Source: Pseudomonas sp. MTM4 (GTDB lineage Bacteria; Pseudomonadota; Gammaproteobacteria; Pseudomonadales; Pseudomonadaceae). From it: a stretch of DNA of 64,000 bases. Positions 42,578 to 51,047 of the stretch are shown here, piece after piece (position 1 is the first letter of the stretch; every line of letters begins with the position of its first letter). The position numbers were made by a program, and so were the translations under genes. The stretch lies in NCBI RefSeq assembly GCF_019355055.1, contig NZ_CP048411.1:3065501-3129500 (forward strand). Direction: 5' to 3'. The notes beneath the pieces are model-generated. The model had not been told where the DNA came from. It saw only the letters and a list, made by a program, of their open reading frames with translations, and did no database searches.

Positions 42578-43654
42578 GTGAGCAGGCGTTTGTTCATTTC
42601 GAAGCTGAAAACCGCCCTTGTCGACAGCCGAAGCAGGCGCTGGGTTCCGCTGCTGCTGGCCGTTGGTCTGAATGGCTGCAGCACCTATTACGGCCAGCTG
42701 GCGGTCGGTCAGCTGGATCTGCTGCGCCAGCGCGAGCCCATCGCCGCCATCATCGACGACCCCCAGCGCGACCCACAGCTGCGTCAGCGACTAAGCCTGG
42801 TGCTGCAGGCCAGAGCCTTCGCCAGCAGCGCGCTGGCCTTGCCGGACAACGGTAGTTACCGGCGCTATACGGACATCAAGCGGCCCTACGTGGTGTGGAA
42901 TCTGTTCGCCACCGAGGAGTTTTCCGTCGCGCCGCTGACTCACTGTTTTCCGATCGCCGGTTGCGTCGCCTACCGCGGCTACTACCAGCCGGGGCGGGCA
43001 CGGGGCGCGGCGGCACTGCTCAAGGCAAAGGGCTACGACACGCTGGTGAGCGGCGTGCAGGCCTACTCGACGCTGGGCTGGTTCGACGACCCGCTGCTCA
43101 GTTCCATGCTGCGCTGGGACGATGAGCGTCTGGCCGGGCTGATCTTTCACGAACTGGCGCACCAGCGGCTCTACGTGGCTGGCGACACCGCGTTCAACGA
43201 ATCCTTTGCATCGTTCGTCGAACGCGAGGGGTTGCGCCAGTGGCGTGCCAGTCGCGGTTTGCCGCCGTTCAGCGACGCGGCTCAAAGACGCTCCGCCGAA
43301 TTCACCGAGCTGATGCTCGAAACCCGGGCGCGGTTGGCGACGCTGTATGCCAGCAATCTGGACGAATCGGCCATGCGAGCCGCGAAGCAGGCCGAGTTCA
43401 CGCACCTGCGCCAGGCCTACCGCCAGTTGCGCGACGGCGCCTGGAAGGGTGATCGCCGTTTCGACCGTTGGATGGCCCAGCCGCTGAACAACGCCAGCCT
43501 GCTGCCGTTCGGTCTGTACGACGGCTGGGTGCCGGCATTTGCCGCGCTGTTCGAGCAGGTCGACGGTGATTGGGTGCGCTTTTATGCGCGGGTCGAAGCG
43601 CTGGGTCGACTGCCCGCCGACGAGCGGGCGCAGCGTCTGAAGGCGCTTCGCTAA
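42578..43654 (+). CDS. lipoprotein aminopeptidase-like zinc protease
   Basis: From the GTG at 42578 the product has 358 residues. After a basic start, the segment WVPLLLAVGLNGC is a lipoprotein signal. HELAHQRLYV gives the His-Glu-x2-His zinc site and NESFASFVEREG the third ligand, as in the putative aminopeptidase family PF10023. A conserved TYYGQLAVGQLDLL follows the lipid Cys. It should act in the periplasm at a membrane. The frame is open further up, but that part lacks protein-like character. It is divergent from the lipoprotein at 42035-42460. Confidence 0.82.
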   Translation: MSRRLFISKLKTALVDSRSRRWVPLLLAVGLNGCSTYYGQLAVGQLDLLRQREPIAAIIDDPQRDPQLRQRLSLVLQARAFASSALALPDNGSYRRYTDIKRPYVVWNLFATEEFSVAPLTHCFPIAGCVAYRGYYQPGRARGAAALLKAKGYDTLVSGVQAYSTLGWFDDPLLSSMLRWDDERLAGLIFHELAHQRLYVAGDTAFNESFASFVEREGLRQWRASRGLPPFSDAAQRRSAEFTELMLETRARLATLYASNLDESAMRAAKQAEFTHLRQAYRQLRDGAWKGDRRFDRWMAQPLNNASLLPFGLYDGWVPAFAALFEQVDGDWVRFYARVEALGRLPADERAQRLKALR

Positions 43655-43895
43655 AGCGCAGCGCCGCTTGACTCAAAGGCTCGTCCGAGCACGTGTCGGG
43701 GCGGGTTTGTCGTTGTTGGTTTCGCACTCGTTCGAAGCGTTTAACGACCGCCACTCGTCGTCTTCACGCATTTCGCGTCCGATCCTGCGGAATTGTTTTC
43801 CGCTTTCCTCCGTCCATTTTTTAGGACGTCGGCACCAGCTGCCCGTGATTCAGCTCGTACGTCTATCAAATACAAGCCGTAAAAACGGAGGCTTC

Positions 43896-45071
43896 ATGGA
43901 CAACCTATCCGGCATTCTTGATAACAAGGGCACGCCGCTCGAAAAGCAGAAATTCACCTGGAAGGAAATGGCGGGTAAGCCGATCAGCAAGCTCGACGAC
44001 GATGCCTTTACTCGGGTGCGCATCATTCTGATGAACGGAATCGAGGTCGATGCGCTGCGTCTCAAGCATGGTATCGCGCGTATTACTGGCCAATTGCGCG
44101 GCCCGCTGGCTGAAATTCGGCGCGTCGAACAGCACCAGGCGACGATGATCAACTGGTTGATTTCCGCCGACCACTCACCGCTGGAAACAACCGTCGCCTA
44201 CGAGCAGGTCGCCATCGAGGTGACTGCTGCCGTAGCCCAGGCCGAACCCGATCCCTATCAGGCTCAGACCTATCGCTTTGGCCTGCTGGAGGACTTCGAC
44301 CATCTCTACCGCTACGCGGCGATGCTCGACCGCCTCGAAGGCAAGGATGCGAACAATATCCTGCAGGGCTATACGGACATCGTACCTGGCCGGCAAACCT
44401 CGGAGCACCATCGCCATCCGACCAACGACCTGCGCGACAGCTACGCCAAGGAAGAGGCGGCACTGATCACCAAGATCCATTGCGCGATGATCACTGCGGC
44501 GGAATTCCAGACTCATGATTACTACATGAACGTCGGGCCACTATTCGCCGATCCACTGGCGCGCCAGCTCTATGCCGAGATCGCCTCGGTGGAAGAACAG
44601 CATGTGACCCAGTACGGCTCGCTGGCCGACCCTCAGGAGTCGTTCATGGAGAAGTGGCTGGTGCACGAGGCGATGGAAGTCTATGCCTACGCCAGCTGTG
44701 CCGAGCAGGAAACCAACCCGCGGATCAAGGCGATCTGGGAGCGCTTCCTCGACTACGAGCTGGGCCACCTCAACATCGCCTGCGAGCACTTCAAGAACAT
44801 CGAGCGCCGCGATCCGGCGGAAATCCTCGGAGGCCCGTTGCCGAAAATGATCGAGTTCAAGAGCCAGCGCGAGTTCGTCCGCCAGGTTCTCGCTGCTGAG
44901 GTCAACCTGCGCACCAGCGGCACCCAGTATGTGGACAAGAGCGAAGAGCCGGAGAACTCCCTCGATTACCGCGCCCAGGTCAACTCAGAAGGTATCGCGT
45001 CGAACATCGTGTCGGCCGGTTACCAATGGGCGCCGGGTGGTGAACTCATGCGCGGACGTAAGGCTTCTTGA
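43896..45071 (+). CDS. ferritin-like domain protein (first of a pair)
   Basis: The 391-residue protein has two four-helix segments. Possible di-iron ligands are seen in VEQHQATMINWL, EVAIEVT-like helix VAYEQVAIEVTAAVAQAE, IASVEEQHVTQYG, LVHEAMEVYAYASCAEQE and FLDYELGHLNIACEHF. It matches long ferritin-like proteins seen in pseudomonads and other proteobacteria, of unknown role. Start at ATG 43896 after ACGGAGG. It is followed 11 bases later by a second, shorter ferritin-like gene, so the two form an operon. Confidence 0.78.
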   Translation: MDNLSGILDNKGTPLEKQKFTWKEMAGKPISKLDDDAFTRVRIILMNGIEVDALRLKHGIARITGQLRGPLAEIRRVEQHQATMINWLISADHSPLETTVAYEQVAIEVTAAVAQAEPDPYQAQTYRFGLLEDFDHLYRYAAMLDRLEGKDANNILQGYTDIVPGRQTSEHHRHPTNDLRDSYAKEEAALITKIHCAMITAAEFQTHDYYMNVGPLFADPLARQLYAEIASVEEQHVTQYGSLADPQESFMEKWLVHEAMEVYAYASCAEQETNPRIKAIWERFLDYELGHLNIACEHFKNIERRDPAEILGGPLPKMIEFKSQREFVRQVLAAEVNLRTSGTQYVDKSEEPENSLDYRAQVNSEGIASNIVSAGYQWAPGGELMRGRKAS

Positions 45072-45082
45072 GGAGAACGAAC

Positions 45083-45805
45083 ATGGCAACTGCTGCGAAA
45101 TTAGGTACCAATTTCACCGGGGTGCAGATGTCCCCGAAGGACACCAAGAGCCTGCTCGAAGCGGTTGAGCAGATCAAACCCGACGTTCCGGGTGACTCCA
45201 AAGGCATCATGCTCGAACGCGTCAAGCGCGCCGAAGAGGCTGACCGCATCGGTTCGGTTCCGGTGCCCGGTTCGGCCAAGGGCATGCTCAAGTCGACCTT
45301 CGACATGGCGCTGGGCAAGAGCCCGGAATTGCTGGTCGACAAGCTTGGCGAACGGCTGGCGTTCGAGCGCAGCGGGGTACGTCTGTACGACGCGATGATC
45401 GCCAAGGCGAAGGCTCTAGGCACAGCGGAATCCGACTTGATCCAAGTGTTGCAGCACATTCGTGACGAAGAGTTCGAGCACATGAACATGGTCGCCGAGG
45501 CGATCGAGACGCTGGGCGCTGACCCGACGGCGCAGACGCCTTGCGCCGATGTCGCGGCGGTGAAGTCCATGGGCGTAATGCAGGTGCTTACCGATCCGCG
45601 CACCAATATTGCGCAGGGTATGGGCGCACTGCTCACCATCGAGCTGGAGGACAACGCCGCCTGGGAGCTACTCATCGAGCTGGCCGAAGCAGGCGGCCAT
45701 CCGAACATCGCCAAAGGCTTTAAAAAGGCGAAGGACCAAGAGGATGACCATCTGGTGAAGATCAAGACCCTGATCCGTCGGGACCTGATAGGCCAGATCA
45801 AATAG
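45083..45805 (+). CDS. ferritin-like domain protein (second of a pair)
   Basis: The 240-residue product contains a ferritin-like four-helix bundle with the ligand pattern LAFERSGVRLYDAMI, HIRDEEFEHMNMVAEAIETLG, LTIELEDNAAWELLIELAE and KKAKDQEDDHLVKI: two pairs of Glu/His as in di-iron proteins. The N-terminal 60 residues (SPKDTKSLLEAVEQIKPDVPGDSKGIMLERVKRAEEADRIGSVPVPGSAKGM) are an arm outside the bundle. AGGAGA precedes its ATG. The operon ends in a terminator at 45828. Confidence 0.8.
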   Translation: MATAAKLGTNFTGVQMSPKDTKSLLEAVEQIKPDVPGDSKGIMLERVKRAEEADRIGSVPVPGSAKGMLKSTFDMALGKSPELLVDKLGERLAFERSGVRLYDAMIAKAKALGTAESDLIQVLQHIRDEEFEHMNMVAEAIETLGADPTAQTPCADVAAVKSMGVMQVLTDPRTNIAQGMGALLTIELEDNAAWELLIELAEAGGHPNIAKGFKKAKDQEDDHLVKIKTLIRRDLIGQIK

Positions 45806-45827
45806 ACAGCGCGTGCGCTTGAAACTT

Positions 45828-45854
45828 GGCGCGCCTCTTGGGCGCGTCTTTTTT
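45828..45854 (+). terminator. Rho-independent terminator of the ferritin-like operon
   Basis: CGCGCC, loop TCTTG, GGCGCG, then TCTTTTTT. Located 25 bases after the stop at 45805. The cysA gene ends on the opposite strand at 45880, so it may serve both. Confidence 0.8.
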
Positions 45855-45879
45855 ATGTGCGAATTCTTAATGCACGGAA

Positions 45880-46863
45880 TCAGCGCGGCGGCGCCACGGC
45901 GATGGCTGGCTTGAAGAACAGCGTTGCGCCTCGGGCGAGGTCGTTCAGGCTAGCGTGATCATGGGCGACTTCCGCTTCGATGGGCTGCGGTTGCCCCACG
46001 ACCCTGAGCGTGACGCGAGTGACGGCGCCTAGCGGCCGGATGTCGCGGACTTCTGCCGGTTGGTGGTCGTTGACCCTGTCCCGAGACAGATGAATCTCGT
46101 GCGGTCGGAAAAGCACCTGCCGCTCGCCGATCTGAAGCTGATTGGCATCGCCTAGAAAGTGATAGACGAAATCGCTGGCCGGTTGCCGGTACACCTCGGC
46201 CGGCGAGCCGATCTGTTCGACCACACCCTTGTTCATCACCACGATGCGGTCGGCCACTTCCATCGCCTCTTCCTGATCGTGGGTGACGAATACGCTGGTC
46301 AAGTGCACCTCTTCGTGCAGGCGTGCCAGCCAGCGGCGCAGCTCCTTGCGCACCTTGGCGTCCAATGCGCCGAAGGGTTCGTCGAGCAGCAACACCTTGG
46401 GTTCGACCGCCAGCGCACGGGCCAGGGCGATGCGTTGGCGCTGGCCACCGGAGAGCTGATCCGGATAGCGATCGGCGAGCCAGTCGAGCTGCACCAGGTC
46501 GAGCAATTCGTGGACCTTCTGCTTGATCCGGCTTTCGCTGGGGCGCTCGCGGCGCGGCTTCATGCGCAGGCCGAAGGCGACGTTGTCGAACACCGTCATG
46601 TGGCGGAACAGCGCGTAATGCTGAAATACGAAGCCGACGTTGCGATCGCGCACGTCACGCCCGGAAACGTCCTCGCCGTGAAAGACGATGCGGCCACTGT
46701 CGGGGGTTTCCAGCCCGGCGATGATCCGCAGCAGAGTGGTCTTGCCGCAGCCGGACGGGCCGAGCAGGGCGACCAGTTCGCCGCTGGCGATGTGCAGGTC
46801 GATCTCGTTCAGGGCCTTGAATTGGTGGAATTGCTTGCTGACATTGGTTACTTCGATGGACAT
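45880..46863 (-). CDS. cysA: sulfate/thiosulfate import ATP-binding protein
   Basis: The 327-residue ATPase has Walker [19 protein letters not shown], signature [16 protein letters not shown], and Walker [17 protein letters not shown], followed by the regulatory C-terminal domain ([10 protein letters not shown]) of the CysA group. It powers the CysT-CysW permease. The ATG at 46863 is two bases after the stop of cysW. The ORF is open far upstream across cysW, but [12 protein letters not shown] is the usual CysA start. Last gene of the sulfate operon. Confidence 0.95.
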   Translation of the reverse strand: MSIEVTNVSKQFHQFKALNEIDLHIASGELVALLGPSGCGKTTLLRIIAGLETPDSGRIVFHGEDVSGRDVRDRNVGFVFQHYALFRHMTVFDNVAFGLRMKPRRERPSESRIKQKVHELLDLVQLDWLADRYPDQLSGGQRQRIALARALAVEPKVLLLDEPFGALDAKVRKELRRWLARLHEEVHLTSVFVTHDQEEAMEVADRIVVMNKGVVEQIGSPAEVYRQPASDFVYHFLGDANQLQIGERQVLFRPHEIHLSRDRVNDHQPAEVRDIRPLGAVTRVTLRVVGQPQPIEAEVAHDHASLNDLARGATLFFKPAIAVAPPR

Positions 46864-46865
46864 GG

Positions 46866-47744
46866 CTATTCCTCGCCGGCGTTGGCTTTGAGGCGTTGAA
46901 GGCGGGACTCGCTCCACTGCTTGAGCAGCAGGATCAGCAGCGCCAGCAGCAACAACAGGCTGGCCACGCTGAAGGCGGCGACGTGGTTGTATTCGTTGTA
47001 GAGAATCTCGACATGCAGCGGCAGGGTGTTGGTGTAGCCGCGGATGTGCCCGGACACCACCGACACCGCACCGAACTCGCCCATCGCCCGCGCGGTGCAG
47101 AGCACCACGCCGTAGATCAGGCCCCAGCGGATGTTGGGCAGGGTCACGTACCGGAACATCTGCCAGCCGTTGGCGCCGAGCAGGCGCGCCGCTTCTTCCT
47201 CCTGCGTGCCCTGTTCCTGCATCAGCGGTATCAGCTCGCGGGCGACGAAGGGCACGGTGACGAATACCGTGGCCAGTACGATGCCGGGCAGGGCGAAAAT
47301 GATCTGGATGTCGCGGTCGGCCAGCCATTCGCCGAAGAAGCCCTGGGCGCCGAACAGCAGCACGTAGATCAAACCGGCAATCACCGGCGAGACCGAGAAG
47401 GGCAGGTCGATCAGCGTCACCAGCAGGCTCTTGCCGGTGAATTGGTACTTGCTCACGCACCAGGCCGCGGCGACGCCGAACACCAGATTGAGCGGCACCG
47501 AAATGCCGACCGCGAGCAGGGTGAGTTTCAGCGCGGCGAGGGCGTCGGCTTCGAAGATCGCGCCAAAGAAGGTGCCCAGGCCGAGCTTCAGGGCTTCGCT
47601 CAGCACCACCAGCAGCGGCAACAGCAGAAACAGCGCGAAGGTCAGCCAGGCGGCGACGATCAGCAGGCGCCGCGCCAGCGGGTTGCCCTGGCGTGTTTTG
47701 GCGGCCAGCGGGGCGGACAGGGTAGTGGTAGTCATCTCAGCCAT
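46866..47744 (-). CDS. cysW: sulfate/thiosulfate ABC permease CysW
   Basis: The 292-residue protein has six membrane segments and the ABC-permease loop [25 protein letters not shown] with the family-specific [34 protein letters not shown]. Start at ATG 47744 (GGAGG seven bases before); it overlaps the cysT stop by eight bases, which points to coupled translation. Alternative start at 47735 (MTTTT). It forms the channel together with CysT. Confidence 0.95.
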   Translation of the reverse strand: MAEMTTTTLSAPLAAKTRQGNPLARRLLIVAAWLTFALFLLLPLLVVLSEALKLGLGTFFGAIFEADALAALKLTLLAVGISVPLNLVFGVAAAWCVSKYQFTGKSLLVTLIDLPFSVSPVIAGLIYVLLFGAQGFFGEWLADRDIQIIFALPGIVLATVFVTVPFVARELIPLMQEQGTQEEEAARLLGANGWQMFRYVTLPNIRWGLIYGVVLCTARAMGEFGAVSVVSGHIRGYTNTLPLHVEILYNEYNHVAAFSVASLLLLLALLILLLKQWSESRLQRLKANAGEE

Positions 47745-48555
47745 GGGCAATCCTCCGTTGCAGCAGATTGATCGCCAGCAGCAGAACGAAGGACACCAGC
47801 AGCATCAGCACGCCGATGGCCGTGGCGCCGTGGTAGTCGTACTGGTCGAGCTTGACCATGATCAGCAGCGGCAGGATTTCGGTCTTCATCGGCATGTTGC
47901 CGGCGATGAATATCACCGAGCCGTATTCGCCGACGCCACGGGCAAAGGCCAGGGAAAACCCCGTCAGCCAGGCCGGCAGTAGAGCCGGCAGCAGCACATG
48001 GCGGGCGATCTGCAGCGGCTTGGCGCCGAGGCATGCGGCGGCTTCCTCGACCTCACGCGGAATGTCGGCGAGTACCGGCTGGAGGGTACGGACCACGAAG
48101 GGCAGGGTGACGAAGGTCAGTGCCAACGTAATGCCGATGGGCGTGTAGGCAATCTTGAAACCCAGCTCGGCGGCCAGCCGGCCAATCAACCCGTTCGGTG
48201 CATAAAGCGCGGTTAGGGCGATGCCGGCCACGGCGGTGGGCAGTGCGAAGGGCAGATCGATCATCGCCTCGATGATCTTGCGTCCGGGGAAGCGATAACG
48301 CACCAGCACCCAGGCCAGCAGCGAGCCGATCACGCCATTGATCAGCGCGGCGATAAAGGCGGTGCTGAAGCTCAGCTTCAGCGCAGCCAGCACGCGGGGC
48401 GCGGTGATGATCGTCCAGAACTCAGTCCAGCTAAGCTGCGCCGCATGGACGAACATGGCACCCAGGGGTATCAGCACTAACAGGCTGAGGTACACCAGGG
48501 TGTAACCCAGCGTCAGCCCGAAGCCGGGTATGACGGGGGAGGTTTGACGGGACAT
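47737..48555 (-). CDS. cysT: sulfate/thiosulfate ABC permease CysT
   Basis: The 272-residue product has six membrane segments, with [63 protein letters not shown] (permease loop) and [29 protein letters not shown], the CysT/CysU signature. The ATG at 48555 ([19 protein letters not shown]) is the usual start. Gene order sbp, cysT, cysW, cysA is that of other pseudomonads. A stem-loop repeat sits in the 150-base gap to sbp. Confidence 0.95.
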   Translation of the reverse strand: MSRQTSPVIPGFGLTLGYTLVYLSLLVLIPLGAMFVHAAQLSWTEFWTIITAPRVLAALKLSFSTAFIAALINGVIGSLLAWVLVRYRFPGRKIIEAMIDLPFALPTAVAGIALTALYAPNGLIGRLAAELGFKIAYTPIGITLALTFVTLPFVVRTLQPVLADIPREVEEAAACLGAKPLQIARHVLLPALLPAWLTGFSLAFARGVGEYGSVIFIAGNMPMKTEILPLLIMVKLDQYDYHGATAIGVLMLLVSFVLLLAINLLQRRIAHG

Positions 48556-48602
48556 GGATCGGCCTTGTCTATTCGAACAATGTTTCGGCTGAAGCGTCAC
48601 GA

Positions 48603-48710
48603 GCGCAGCTCAGACAAGGCGAAGACCGGCGAGGGTCGCGGAGTTTACGGGCGGTAAATGAGCAGGCCCGAGCCGGTCTTCAACGAAGTATGAGCAAGCG
48701 CAGTAGCTTC
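48603..48710 (-). repeat. stem-loop repeat family, copy 2 (inside the sulfate cluster)
   Basis: On the minus strand it reads CTACTGCGCTTGCTCATACT, then GAAGACCGGCTCGGGCCTGC, CTCATTTACCGCCCGTAAAC and CGCCGGTCTTCGCCTTG. GAAGACCGGC and GCCGGTCTTC are perfect inverted arms (48620-48629 and 48672-48681). It follows the same plan as the copies at 41831 and 53001, with the arm sequence changed on both sides. Confidence 0.75.
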
Positions 48711-49707
48711 ATTCGGTCTGGTAGATCTGGTCGAAGATGCCGCCATCGTTGAAGAACTTCGGCTGCGCGCTCTTCCAGCCGCCGAAGTCGTCATCGATGG
48801 TCACCAGCTTCAGCGCGGGGAACTGCTCGGCGAACTCGGCAGCGACCGCCTGGTTGCGTGGGCGGTAGAAGTGCTTGGCGGCGATGCGCTGACCCTCGTC
48901 GCTGTAGAGGTAGTTCAGGTAGGCCTCGGCGACTTCACGGGTGCCCTTGCGCTCGACGTTCTTGTCGACGATTGCCACAGGCGGCTCGGCGAGGATCGAC
49001 AGCGACGGCGCGACGATCTCGAGCTGGTCGCCGCCTTGTTCCTTGAGCGCGAGGAAGGCTTCGTTCTCCCAGGCCAGCAGCACATCGCCGATCCCGTTGT
49101 TGACGAAGGTGATGGTCGAGCCGCGCGCCCCGGTATCGAGCACCGGCACCTGCTTGTAGAGCTGCTCGACATACGTCTGCGCCTTTTCCTCGCTGCCGTA
49201 TTCCTGCTGGGCCCAGGCCCAGGCGGCGAGGAAGTTCCAGCGCGCGCCGCCGGAGGTTTTCGGGTTGGGGGTGATCACTTCGACGCCGGGCTTGATCAGG
49301 TCGTCCCAGTCCTGGATGCCTTTCGGGTTGCCCTTGCGCACCAGGAACACGATGGTCGAGGTATAGGGCGTGCTGGCGTCCGGCAGGCGGGACTGCCAGT
49401 CGGCTGGGATGAGCTTGCCGATCCGGTGCAGCTCGTCGATATCGCCGGCCAGCGCCAGTGTCACCACATCGGCACGCAGGCCGTCGATCACCGCGCGGGC
49501 CTGTTTGCCCGAGCCGCCATGGGACTGCTGGACGCGCAGAGGCTCATGGCCTTGCGCCTGCCAATGCGTGTTGAAAGCGGCGTTGAAATCGACGTACAGC
49601 TCGCGGGTCGGGTCGTAGGACACGTTGAGTAGAGAATCGGCGGCAAGCGCCTGACCGGCGATGAGGGTGCTGGCCAGAACGGCCTGAATGGATTTTCCGA
49701 TGGACAT
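48709..49707 (-). CDS. sbp: periplasmic sulfate-binding protein
   Basis: The 332-residue product from the ATG at 49707 has a signal peptide ending in AGQALAAD and mature [20 protein letters not shown], the N-terminal signature of sulfate-binding proteins. [31 protein letters not shown] and [19 protein letters not shown] are the ligand-loop motifs. It delivers sulfate or thiosulfate to CysTWA. Transcription from the upstream region is expected to respond to CysB under sulfur limitation. Confidence 0.95.
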   Translation of the reverse strand: MSIGKSIQAVLASTLIAGQALAADSLLNVSYDPTRELYVDFNAAFNTHWQAQGHEPLRVQQSHGGSGKQARAVIDGLRADVVTLALAGDIDELHRIGKLIPADWQSRLPDASTPYTSTIVFLVRKGNPKGIQDWDDLIKPGVEVITPNPKTSGGARWNFLAAWAWAQQEYGSEEKAQTYVEQLYKQVPVLDTGARGSTITFVNNGIGDVLLAWENEAFLALKEQGGDQLEIVAPSLSILAEPPVAIVDKNVERKGTREVAEAYLNYLYSDEGQRIAAKHFYRPRNQAVAAEFAEQFPALKLVTIDDDFGGWKSAQPKFFNDGGIFDQIYQTE

Positions 49708-49902
49708 GAAGGCTCCTTGGCGCATCCCAGTGGATGCGTTGACGTAACGGGTATCGGTAATGAAGCGGGTATGTCAGCTGCGCATTCGGCAACGACAGCG
49801 ATACGTCGGGAGCGGGTGCTGGCTTGGCGTGTACATGGTCGGGAATACCTGTCGTGTGCTCATGTCACGCCCTCCGGTGGTCCGGTCGGGGTGGGGTTGG
49901 GT

Positions 49903-50081
49903 TCAGGCCTGTTTGCTGGATGGCTGCAGGCGGATTTTTTCCTTGCGCTCGATCTGCACGACCTGGCCGTTGTGCAGGTGATCTCCACCGAGCCGAACTT
50001 AAGGTCATGCAACGCGCTGCGGATCTCATGCAGGATGACTGCGTCGTCCTGGGCCTTTGGTGTACGAAGCGTGGTTGTCAT
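49903..50081 (-). pseudogene. oscA: oscA (DUF2292) with a one-base frameshift
   Basis: From ATG 50081 (GAGGAC upstream) the reading is MTTTLRTPKAQDDAVILHEIRSALHDLKFGSVEIT, the start of OscA/YezD-type DUF2292 proteins. Then it shifts frame. In the other frame it continues HNGQVVQIERKEKIRLQPSS and KQA to a stop at 49903, exactly the expected family ending. One G is missing at about 49976 (ACC TGCAC for ACC GTGCAC). OscA is needed for growth under combined sulfur limitation and chromate stress in Pseudomonas and lies upstream of sbp, as here. A sequencing error is possible but the site is not a homopolymer. Confidence 0.78.
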
Positions 50082-50149
50082 TGTTTTGTCCTCTGCGGGT
50101 GTGACCACAGGTGGCGCTACAGCTCGAATCGGGTCTGGCGGATCATAAG

Positions 50150-50335
50150 GGGCTCTTGGATATTCTCTAAAATATTATTTGAGAACATTTATATGCATTT
50201 TAGAAATAACAAGATGAAGTCTCTACGATCTACGAATAAGCACATCCGGGAATAACAAAAGAATTTCTTATTCTTTATGGTTTTGCTTGGCGTTGGTTAG
50301 TCTGTTGCGCTATTGCAGACTCTTGGAGCGGTGCT
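50150..50335. promoter_or_regulatory. AT-rich control region upstream of oscA/sbp and of the hydrolase gene
   Basis: This stretch is far richer in A and T than its surroundings (for example TCTAAAATATTATTTGAG and AAAAGAATTTCTTATTCTTT). It lies between the divergent oscA relic and the hydrolase gene at 50339. An AT-rich upstream region is what CysB-controlled sulfur genes use; no exact site is claimed. Confidence 0.45.
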
Positions 50336-50338
50336 CTC

Positions 50339-50920
50339 ATGGCCAGCGAAACCATTCACTACGTCGTCGTGCCGGGTTGGCAGGGTTCGCCAGATGAACA
50401 CTGGCAAAGCCATTGGCAACGCACGTTGCCCAATTCAAGACGCGTAGAGCAGGACGACTGGCTGCTGCCGCAACGCCAGGCGTGGGTCAGTGAACTCGAT
50501 CGTAGCGTCGCGTCTGTATCGGGATCGGTGGTGCTGATCGCCCACAGCCTGGGCTGCGTGACCGTGGCGCACTGGGCGTTGCAGGCTTCGTCCGAATCGC
50601 TACGGCGGGTGCGTGGTGCGCTACTGGTCGCGCCGGCAGACGTCGAACGCCCTGGCTGCCCTGAGCCGTTGCGCAATTTCGCCCCGCTGCCGGTTGCGGC
50701 GCTGCCTTTTCCCAGCCTGCTGGTGGGGTCGGACAACGATGTGGCAGCCAGCCCCGAACGCGCCTGGGCGATGGGCAATGCCTGGGGCAGTGAAGTGGCG
50801 ATTCTCAGCGGGGCCGGGCATGTCAACGTAGCGTCCGGGCATCGCCGTTGGGAACAGGGCTTCGCGTACCTCTATCGCCTGCAGCACCTTATCGAACAAC
50901 GAGCGAAACGTCGGGCCTGA
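50339..50920 (+). CDS. RBBP9/YdeN family alpha/beta hydrolase
   Basis: The 193-residue protein is a serine hydrolase of the RBBP9/YdeN type (PF06821): HYVVVPGWQGSPDEHWQSHWQ at the start, nucleophile elbow VLIAHSLGCVTVAHW (Ser in HSLG), Asp in VGSDNDVAASPERAW, and His in GAGHVNVASGH. The substrate is unknown. It is cytoplasmic and stands alone, divergent from the sulfur genes. Complete by length. Confidence 0.9.
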   Translation: MASETIHYVVVPGWQGSPDEHWQSHWQRTLPNSRRVEQDDWLLPQRQAWVSELDRSVASVSGSVVLIAHSLGCVTVAHWALQASSESLRRVRGALLVAPADVERPGCPEPLRNFAPLPVAALPFPSLLVGSDNDVAASPERAWAMGNAWGSEVAILSGAGHVNVASGHRRWEQGFAYLYRLQHLIEQRAKRRA

Positions 50921-51047
50921 GGCGATTCGCTGGTGCAGTGCCGCGGGCGAGCGGGATTGGGCAGACAGATGAGTGACTCTGCAGGACGGGGCGAACCGGC
51001 CGTATTCGTTACACTCTGACTTTCATCGCCGCCCATCGAGCCGCTGC

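Noticed and set aside
45880..47460. 526-residue frame fusing the cysW region to cysA
   Set aside because: The upstream part is cysW read in another frame; the true CysA start is [12 protein letters not shown] at 46863.
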